This document shows positions 14,251 to 20,193 of a stretch of 20,193 nucleotides of DNA, one piece after another. Source of the DNA: Chitinophagaceae bacterium (GTDB taxonomy: Bacteria; Bacteroidota; Bacteroidia; Chitinophagales; Chitinophagaceae); NCBI GenBank assembly GCA_947481355.1, contig CANKGM010000012.1, positions 1 through 20,193 of the forward strand. Direction: 5' to 3'. A model generated the notes under the pieces. That model worked only from the letters and a program-made list of their open reading frames with translations, ran no database searches and was not told where the DNA came from. A program made the position numbers and the translations under genes. The stretch's first letter is position 1, and each line of letters begins with the position of its first letter.

Positions 14251-15624
14251 ATGAATACATTCATGCCAAATATGAAACAGACCCTATTTTCAATAATTTC
14301 AGCAAGTGCATTGTTTTTAAGTAGCTGTTCAGTTCAACATCGACTAATAACATCTGCCAATCAGTTTTTACTTGATGATTCAAGTCTTTTATCAGCTCAT
14401 GTGGGAATTAGTATTTTTAATCCTGAAACAGCACAAAATATATATACCCACCAAGGAGATAAACTTTTTATTCCGGCTAGCAATACCAAAATAATCACCT
14501 GTTATGCGGCGATGAAATATTTGCCCAAATCATTGCCTGCAGGGTATATAATTGATCTCGATACAGCCGTTGTGATTACACCAACAGGTGACCCTACCTT
14601 TCTTCACCCGTATTTTAACAACCATCCCTTATTCGATTCCTTAAAAAAAATAAATAAACCTATTTACATAACCACCAATAATTGGAATACCATAGCACTT
14701 GGTAAAGGGTGGTCGTGGGAAGACTATAGCGAGCATTACATGAATGAAAGAAGTGCTTTTCCTATCTATGGCAATCAAATACACTGGTACCAAGAAAAAG
14801 GAAAAAAAGAAAATCCATCATATCCGGGCGATACAATTGATCTATTTATTTACTCAAATCCAGAAGTAACTTGGCCGGTTCAATTTGCAACTGAAAAAAG
14901 CAATGCATTTCATGTAGAAAGGGCTAAAGACCAAAATGCTTTCACCTTATTTGAGGGAAAAGAAAGTCAAGCAAAATCTTCAGTTCCCTTTATTACATTA
15001 GGAATTGAAACAGCAATTCGATTATTAGAAGATAGCCTTGGGAAAAAAATATTCTTAGCCAATGCTAGCCTAGAAGAAAAAATAAAAAAAGTAAAACAGG
15101 ATACCATCTATTCTCAACCAACAGATTCAATGTTGAAAATCATGATGCACAATAGTGATAACTTTTTTGCAGATCAATCCCTAGAAATGGTTAGCCAACA
15201 AAAATTAAATACCATGGATGAGGTATTAATAATTAATGACCTACTATCAAGCGATTTAGTTGGACTTCCTCAGAAACCGAGATGGGTAGACGGTAGTGGG
15301 CTAAGTCGGTACACTCTTTTTTCACCAGACGATATGATCTTTGTACTGAATAAACTTCGTCAGGAACAACCATTTGAAAGAATAAAATCAATATTTCTAC
15401 AAAGTGAACATGAAGGGCTCTCAAGCCATGATTCAACTCAGAATGCGTTTTTAATTTCAAAATCGGGATCAATGGGAGGAATATTTTGCTTAAGTGGCTA
15501 TATGATATCCCGGAAGAAAAAAGTATTGATCTTTTCAATCATGGTAAACAACACAAAAGCCACTTCATCAAAAGTTAGTAAGCAAATACGACTATTTCTA
15601 GAGAAGGTCGCAGCTGCTAATTAA
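14251..15624 (+). CDS. dacB: D-alanyl-D-alanine carboxypeptidase/endopeptidase (PBP4, S13 family), lipoprotein
   Basis: A 457-residue penicillin-binding protein that trims or cleaves peptidoglycan cross-links in the periplasm. The three active-site motifs are present: SxxK as SNTK (S77, K80), SxN as SDN (302-304) and KTG as KSG (404-406). A signal peptide ends in the lipobox LSSC, with C26 the lipidated residue, so it is probably membrane-anchored, unlike soluble E. coli PBP4. The start at 14251 is chosen because AGGA at 14237-14240 is well placed. An in-frame ATG at 14176 lies inside the previous gene, and starts at 14263 or 14272 are also possible. The gap to the arginase-like gene is 4 bases, with the ribosome site inside that gene, so the two are translationally coupled. 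It is convergent with mutL (21-base gap). Confidence 0.9.
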   Translation: MNTFMPNMKQTLFSIISASALFLSSCSVQHRLITSANQFLLDDSSLLSAHVGISIFNPETAQNIYTHQGDKLFIPASNTKIITCYAAMKYLPKSLPAGYIIDLDTAVVITPTGDPTFLHPYFNNHPLFDSLKKINKPIYITTNNWNTIALGKGWSWEDYSEHYMNERSAFPIYGNQIHWYQEKGKKENPSYPGDTIDLFIYSNPEVTWPVQFATEKSNAFHVERAKDQNAFTLFEGKESQAKSSVPFITLGIETAIRLLEDSLGKKIFLANASLEEKIKKVKQDTIYSQPTDSMLKIMMHNSDNFFADQSLEMVSQQKLNTMDEVLIINDLLSSDLVGLPQKPRWVDGSGLSRYTLFSPDDMIFVLNKLRQEQPFERIKSIFLQSEHEGLSSHDSTQNAFLISKSGSMGGIFCLSGYMISRKKKVLIFSIMVNNTKATSSKVSKQIRLFLEKVAAAN

Positions 15625-15645
15625 CATCAAAATTGAAATAGCAGG

Positions 15646-17490
15646 CTATATGCCAAAAAGCGCACTCAAATAATCCTTACTTATTTCTAAATAGGTTGGC
15701 TTCCCGTCAAAATGCGTATTCGCTTTCGTACATTCCATTAATTGCTCTACGATTAGCCTAAGTTCATCATGACCTAATTTAACTCCAGTTTTAACAGCAT
15801 GCTTTCGTGCAAGTGCTTTAGAAATTTTCTCTTTATATGCTTGGTGCAAAGAAGCGGTGCCGTCCTTTACATCTTCAAGAATCATTTCTATAACAGATTG
15901 ATCATTTTCACTTGGATGATCAGCAGGACTACCTTGCAAGAGAAAAGCGCTGCCACCAAAGGGCTCTAGTTGATATCCCATATGCAACAAGTCTGGCAAA
16001 AGTCCTGTAAGTATTGGTGCATCAGTAGGCGACACATTAATGGCTACTGGAAAAAGATTTTGCTGAATCGCCATACCTTTACCCTGCCAAGCGGCACTGA
16101 ATTTTTCAAAAAGAATTTGTTGATGCGCTAATTGCTGCTGCAGTAATGTAATGCCATTCTTCTGCTCAAAAACAATATAGGTTTGATTCAATTGAAATAC
16201 AGCATTATGGTCTAGGGGTGTTAATGCAGATGATGCTTTTGCAGTGATGAATGACCCTTGAACTGGTAGTTCGACATTACCTGATTCAACAGTTTTCTCA
16301 TCCGTGTTCTCTTTAAAAAAATCTTTCCAATTACTGAGATTACTGCTTGTTTCAATCCGATGCGCTTGATGTCTATCTATAAAATTTTTATATAAGCCCC
16401 CAGACATTGCATCTTGCTTATTAGACAGGGAGAAAGGCTTTGAAATTGAGTCTAGCTGCTGAATACGTGGATCAAGGTCAAAGTCGATAGTAGGGGCAAT
16501 ACTATATTGCGCCAGTGCATGACGCACAGCTGATTTAATAAAAGCATATACAATTTTTTCGTCTTCGAATTTAATTTCCTGTTTAGTTGGATGAACATTG
16601 ACATCAACTTGAGCAGGATCAAGATCCATAAAAATGACAAAAAAAGGAAATCCACCCTCTGGTATCAATTGCTCGTAAGCACTAATTACTGCATGGGTTA
16701 AATAAGGGCTGCGTATAAAACGATTGTTTACAAATAGATATTGATCACCTCGTGTCTTTTTGGAGGTTTCAGGTTTGCCAATGAAGCCTGAAATATTTAA
16801 ATAATCTGTTTTCTCCTCAACTGAAACCAATTTTGTAGCATAATTGGCCCCCATGATCTGGACCACACGTTGCTTCAAGCTTCCTTTATCTAAATGAAAT
16901 ATTTCTTGGACATTATGTTTGTAGGAAAAAGCTACTTCAGGAAATGCGAGTGCAACGCGGATAAATTCTTCCGTTATGTTTTTAAGCTCAACGGCGTCAC
17001 TCTTAAGAAAATTTCTCCTTGCAGGCACATTGAAAAATAGGTTTTTCATTGTAAATGAAGTGCCGGAAGCACAGGCACAAGGCTCCTGTTTAATAACATG
17101 ACTATGCTCAATTTGAATCTCCGTACCTAATTCGTCGTCAGGTCTTTTCGTACGAAGGGTTACTTGAGCAACCGATGCAATAGAGGCTAAGGCTTCTCCA
17201 CGGAAACCCATTGTTCTTATCTTGAAAAGATCTTCAATCGCACCAATTTTTGACGTGGCATGACGCTCAAAGCAATTTCGAGCATCAATTTCGTTCATCC
17301 CATTTCCATTGTCCACCACCTGAATCATCGATTTTCCGGCATCGCTAACATTAAGTTGTATTTCTGTAGCTTCTGCATCTACTGCATTCTCTAGTAGCTC
17401 CTTCACCGCACTAGCAGGACGCTGAATCACTTCGCCAGCAGCAATTTGGTTTGCAATGTGAATTGGAAGAAGATGAATTATATCAGACAA
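15646..17490 (-). CDS. mutL: DNA mismatch repair protein MutL (TTG start)
   Basis: A 614-residue GHKL ATPase that couples MutS mismatch recognition to strand incision. The N-terminal ATPase is intact: IANQIAAGEVIQRPASAVKE with E31 and N35 (ENAVDA), DNGNG (60-64), ERHATSKI (75-82) and GFRGEAL (95-101), then DVNVHPTKQEIKF (296-308). A linker of about 100 residues leads to the C-terminal dimerisation domain. There the endonuclease motif DQHAx2Ex4E appears as QQQLAHQQILFE (451-462), lacking its Asp, His and first Glu. The downstream Cys/His metal sites also look altered (ARKHAVK, FDGKPT). The start codon is TTG at 17490: an in-frame TAA lies directly before it, and the first internal ATG (residue 55) would remove the ATP-binding region. 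Confidence 0.93.
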   Translation of the reverse strand: MSDIIHLLPIHIANQIAAGEVIQRPASAVKELLENAVDAEATEIQLNVSDAGKSMIQVVDNGNGMNEIDARNCFERHATSKIGAIEDLFKIRTMGFRGEALASIASVAQVTLRTKRPDDELGTEIQIEHSHVIKQEPCACASGTSFTMKNLFFNVPARRNFLKSDAVELKNITEEFIRVALAFPEVAFSYKHNVQEIFHLDKGSLKQRVVQIMGANYATKLVSVEEKTDYLNISGFIGKPETSKKTRGDQYLFVNNRFIRSPYLTHAVISAYEQLIPEGGFPFFVIFMDLDPAQVDVNVHPTKQEIKFEDEKIVYAFIKSAVRHALAQYSIAPTIDFDLDPRIQQLDSISKPFSLSNKQDAMSGGLYKNFIDRHQAHRIETSSNLSNWKDFFKENTDEKTVESGNVELPVQGSFITAKASSALTPLDHNAVFQLNQTYIVFEQKNGITLLQQQLAHQQILFEKFSAAWQGKGMAIQQNLFPVAINVSPTDAPILTGLLPDLLHMGYQLEPFGGSAFLLQGSPADHPSENDQSVIEMILEDVKDGTASLHQAYKEKISKALARKHAVKTGVKLGHDELRLIVEQLMECTKANTHFDGKPTYLEISKDYLSALFGI

Positions 17491-17699
17491 TTATTCTTAA
17501 TTTAAACTAGTTAAATAAATCTGCACAGCCACAACACCTCTCAGAATCTTGCATACAACATTTGTTAGCTCACAATTCTATTTGATGGTACAAAAAATAC
17601 AATAAATTTGATGTACCATAGCTATGTAAATACACCAAAAGAAACGTAAAAGCTGCACTTAAACCCTGACCTGCAAAATTAACAAAACATCCCTGTATC
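17491..17699. other. Divergent intergenic region mutL / GH3 gene
   Basis: These 209 bases separate mutL (-) and the GH3 fusion gene (+). The plus-strand promoter and palindrome at 17581-17619 are the only clear signals. A TAATTTTG on the minus strand (17674-17681) matches the -7 element but has no convincing gene within reach. A 15-codon Cys-rich frame on the minus strand just upstream of mutL is not supported as a gene. Confidence 0.6.
17581..17619 (+). promoter_or_regulatory. Promoter with overlapping palindromic operator candidate
   Basis: TTTG at 17581-17584 and TAAATTTG at 17603-17610 are separated by 18 bases, close to the full Bacteroidota -33/-7 promoter arrangement. This is the only site in the window where I see both halves. 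ATGGTACA (17585-17592) and TGTACCAT (17612-17619) form a perfect 8-base inverted repeat around the -7 element. The left arm lies in the promoter spacer and the right arm near the start site, so it is better read as a repressor-type DNA site than as an RNA hairpin. The predicted leader to the ATG at 17700 is about 85 bases. Confidence 0.55.
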
Positions 17700-20193
17700 A
17701 TGATGAGAAAATCACTCCATTTTGCTCTCTTTTTACTCCTTTCACAGCAAGCCATTTGTCAACGTGCCACTGAATGGGCAGATAGTGTATTCAAAACCTT
17801 GTCTGATAATGAGAAGATTGGCCAACTCATCATGGTTAGGCTTTCTGCCATTGATTTAAAAACCAAGGTCGTGAGTTTTTATGACACCACCGTTGAACGC
17901 GATATTCTACAATATAATATTGGTGGCATATGCCTGTTTCAAGGGGCTCCAGTCAAGCAGGCTAATATGATTAATCACCTTCAATCTATTGCCAAAACAC
18001 CTATTCTGATTGCCATAGATGCGGAAAATGGTGTGGGTATGCGGATGGATAGCGTTTCAGGTTTGCCTAGAATGATGATGTTAGGCGCACTACAAGACAA
18101 ATCACTTGTTTATAAATACGGTCAATGGGTTGGAAAACAATGTAAGGAATTGGGTATACATATCAATTTTGCGCCCGTTGTTGATATCAATAATAATCCG
18201 AATAATCCCGTAATCAATGATAGATCCTTTGGAGAGAATAAATATAAAGTAGCAGATATAGCTATTCAATACATGCTCGGGATGAAAAGTCAGGGTGTTA
18301 TGGGAAGCGCCAAGCACTTTCCTGGGCATGGTGATGTAGACGTAGACTCCCATTTAGCATTACCCGTAATCAGTAAAACACGAGAGGCGCTTGATAGCCT
18401 TGAGCTTTATCCATTTCGAAAAATATTTGAAGCTGGTATAGGTAGTGCAATGGTTGCACATTTGTTTATCCCATCAATTGATAGTTCTGCGAACAGGGCT
18501 TCATCCATATCCACTGCTATTGTAAATGGCTTGCTCAAAAAAGAACTTGGCTTCAATGGAATTACGTTCACAGATGCACTAGAAATGAAAGGCGTCTCTG
18601 CTGTATATCCCGATGGGGCAGCAGCAGTCGAATCGCTTATTGCGGGCAATGATATACTCTGCTTACCAGGGGATGTGAAAACGGTTATCGAAAAAATAAA
18701 ACAAGCAATAATAAAAAATCGGATAAGCTGGGATGAAATCAATATGCATGTTCAAAAAATTTTGGCTGCAAAATATGAACAAGGATTAGCTAATAGGACT
18801 GCTATACAAATAGATGGACTCACACAACGATTGAATGATCAAAGTGATGTAATTAGAACAGAGATTACAGAGAAAGCTATGACACTTGCTAAATACGAAG
18901 ACAATACTTCCATCCCATTACCGGCTGACAAATCAGGAAAATACGCCTTGCTAGAAATTGGAAAAAATAAAAACAGCACATTCTCCACCAACATACGCAG
19001 AGAATACAATACAGATGTTTTGTACTTCGACAATAGCATGAACGAAATACAAGCAGATAGTGTGTTAACTATACTTGAAACGAATTATGATAAGGTAATC
19101 ATTGCCTTACACGAATTACCTCGATATCCATCAAATAATTTCAACATGTCGACTGTTGAAATGCAGCTCATCAATAGTTTGATGAATAAAAAATCATCTA
19201 CTCTATTTATTTTTGGTAATCCATATGCCGCTAAGTTTTTCTGTAATGTGAAAAATATTATGGTTTGCTATGATGATGAAAGTACAACTCAAGAAATTGC
19301 ATCAAAGATGTTATCGGGAAAACTTTCACCCCAAGGAAAATTACCCGTAACCATTTGTGAGCAGATGCATGAAGGCATAGGATATACATTTAATGTTCCC
19401 AGTATAGCAAATAATCAAAATAGCCTAATTCATTCACTCGATTCAATTGCACAAGACGCTATCAAACAACATGCAACCCCAGGGATTTCCTTGCTCGTGC
19501 TGAAAGATGGAAAAATAATGCTTGAAAAAAATTATGGAAACATTAGCTATGACAGCAATGAAAAAGTTCAGGCAGAAACCATTTATGATTTAGCATCCGT
19601 AACAAAAATTTGTGCAACAACTATCTCAGTCATGAAACTCTATGACGAGCATAAAATTGAATTGGATAAAACACTAGGAGAATATCTGCCTTGGGTTAGA
19701 GGATCCGACAAAGAACACCTCATTATAAAAGATATATTATTGCATCAAGCTGGTTTAAAAGCGTTTGTGCCTTTTTACAAAGAAGTTTCCGATAGCATTA
19801 CAAACAAGGCATTGCCCAACTATTTTAGCAAAACAACCAGCAATTTATTTGGAATAAAAGTAGACGACTCACTTTTTATGCGAACGGATTGGCTAGACAC
19901 TATGCATCAACGTATATTAACCTCGCCATTAGGAAAAGCTAATGAATATGTATATAGCGATAATGATTTTATTTTTTTGGGAGAAGTGGTGAAAGCTATT
20001 AGTGGTCAACCACTTGAGCAGTATGTATGGAATAACTTCTACAGACCACTTGGTTTTAGAAGTACTGGATTCAATCCGACAAACTTCGTAAACAAAAGAA
20101 CTATTGCACCAACAGAACAAGATCCATATTTCAGGGAAAGATTAGTCCGTGGAACAGTCCATGATCCAGGCGCTGCCATGTTTGGAGGTGTTG
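17700..20193 (+). CDS. GH3 (NagZ-like) beta-N-acetylhexosaminidase fused to serine beta-lactamase-like domain (partial)
   Basis: An open frame of 831 residues that runs off the right edge. A signal peptide (1 to about 20, ending AIC-Q) exports it. Residues about 30-360 are a glycoside hydrolase family 3 N-terminal barrel with the NagZ-type motif KHFPGHGD (205-212) and the nucleophile D292 in FTDALEM. Residues about 380-560 resemble the GH3 C-terminal sandwich. From about 575 a beta-lactamase/class C serine hydrolase domain starts, with HATPGISLLV, SxxK as SVTK (S633, K636) and the tyrosine motif YSD (752-754) where YxN is usual. The final motif lies beyond the window. Such fusions are known in Bacteroidota and presumably act on peptidoglycan or muropeptides in the periplasm. 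ATG at 17703 is an equally possible start. Confidence 0.9.
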   Translation, partial: MMRKSLHFALFLLLSQQAICQRATEWADSVFKTLSDNEKIGQLIMVRLSAIDLKTKVVSFYDTTVERDILQYNIGGICLFQGAPVKQANMINHLQSIAKTPILIAIDAENGVGMRMDSVSGLPRMMMLGALQDKSLVYKYGQWVGKQCKELGIHINFAPVVDINNNPNNPVINDRSFGENKYKVADIAIQYMLGMKSQGVMGSAKHFPGHGDVDVDSHLALPVISKTREALDSLELYPFRKIFEAGIGSAMVAHLFIPSIDSSANRASSISTAIVNGLLKKELGFNGITFTDALEMKGVSAVYPDGAAAVESLIAGNDILCLPGDVKTVIEKIKQAIIKNRISWDEINMHVQKILAAKYEQGLANRTAIQIDGLTQRLNDQSDVIRTEITEKAMTLAKYEDNTSIPLPADKSGKYALLEIGKNKNSTFSTNIRREYNTDVLYFDNSMNEIQADSVLTILETNYDKVIIALHELPRYPSNNFNMSTVEMQLINSLMNKKSSTLFIFGNPYAAKFFCNVKNIMVCYDDESTTQEIASKMLSGKLSPQGKLPVTICEQMHEGIGYTFNVPSIANNQNSLIHSLDSIAQDAIKQHATPGISLLVLKDGKIMLEKNYGNISYDSNEKVQAETIYDLASVTKICATTISVMKLYDEHKIELDKTLGEYLPWVRGSDKEHLIIKDILLHQAGLKAFVPFYKEVSDSITNKALPNYFSKTTSNLFGIKVDDSLFMRTDWLDTMHQRILTSPLGKANEYVYSDNDFIFLGEVVKAISGQPLEQYVWNNFYRPLGFRSTGFNPTNFVNKRTIAPTEQDPYFRERLVRGTVHDPGAAMFGGV

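Noticed and set aside
17510..17560. 15-codon Cys-rich frame (MQDSERCCGCADLFN) upstream of mutL on the minus strand
   Set aside because: The Cys pattern is eye-catching, but there is no ribosome site, promoter or conservation evidence for so short a frame.
17674..17681. Minus-strand TAATTTTG as a mutL promoter
   Set aside because: It lies about 180 bases from the mutL start, inside the leader of the divergent GH3 gene, with no -33 element. The 8-base pattern has only six fixed positions and will occur by chance.
17570..17755. Minus-strand frame of 61 codons upstream of mutL
   Set aside because: It overlaps the signal-peptide region of the GH3 gene and its promoter, and shows no family resemblance. 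Its apparent hydrophobicity comes from the AT-rich strand.

Overview
This window looks like chromosomal DNA of a Bacteroidota member, most likely near Chitinophagaceae. The genome is AT-rich by eye. It carries the gliding-motility lipoprotein GldH, a Bacteroidota-type short phosphatidylserine decarboxylase, and a Bacteroidota arginase-fold protein. Many starts are preceded by the Bacteroidota -7 promoter element TAnnTTTG, often only a few bases from the ATG, and clear Shine-Dalgarno sites are rare. No tRNA, rRNA, CRISPR array, insertion sequence or phage gene was found. The genus assignment is inference.

Layout. 1-239 (-) is the start of a membrane protein, probably a CPBP-family protease, cut by the window edge. 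302-1288 (+) is dusB. 1521-2627 (+) is a D-threonine aldolase/D-serine dehydratase-like PLP enzyme, followed by psd (2664-3323, +). psd abuts a convergent HAD nucleotidase, yjjG (3324-4028, -). 4119-4820 (+) is a short-chain dehydrogenase. 8173 down to 5088 (-) is a probable four-gene operon: yicC, gldH, histidine kinase, response regulator. 8598-9548 (+) is an LpxD-like acyltransferase, followed by a secreted CarboxypepD_reg-like protein (9569-10648, +). 12999 down to 10893 (-) holds pheS and a nucleoside-sugar-epimerase-like SDR. 13104-15624 (+) is a two-gene unit of an arginase/formimidoylglutamase-like protein and a PBP4-type lipoprotein (dacB). 17490-15646 (-) is mutL, with a TTG start. 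17700 to the window end (+) is a large exported fusion of a GH3/NagZ-like glycosidase and a serine beta-lactamase-like domain.

Most genes are housekeeping: tRNA modification and charging, lipid and lipid A synthesis, peptidoglycan turnover and mismatch repair. Envelope work is a common theme (psd, LpxD-like, GldH, PBP4, GH3-serine hydrolase).

The most unusual structure is a family of modular intergenic repeats in three gaps: 1289-1520, 4831-5087 and 10660-10897. The core is a run of heptads AGCGNNN with a fixed tetrad and a variable triplet. Clusters are separated by TCCCAAC-rich spacers and preceded, in two of the three, by GGCAATA and GGCACNNA modules. The repeats fill their gaps almost from stop codon to stop or start codon. 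Other points worth a second look are a well-formed promoter overlapped by a long-armed palindrome before the GH3 gene, a leaderless-looking pheS, an arginase-fold protein with substituted metal ligands, a MutL with a degenerate endonuclease motif, and an orphan hairpin upstream of the LpxD-like gene.
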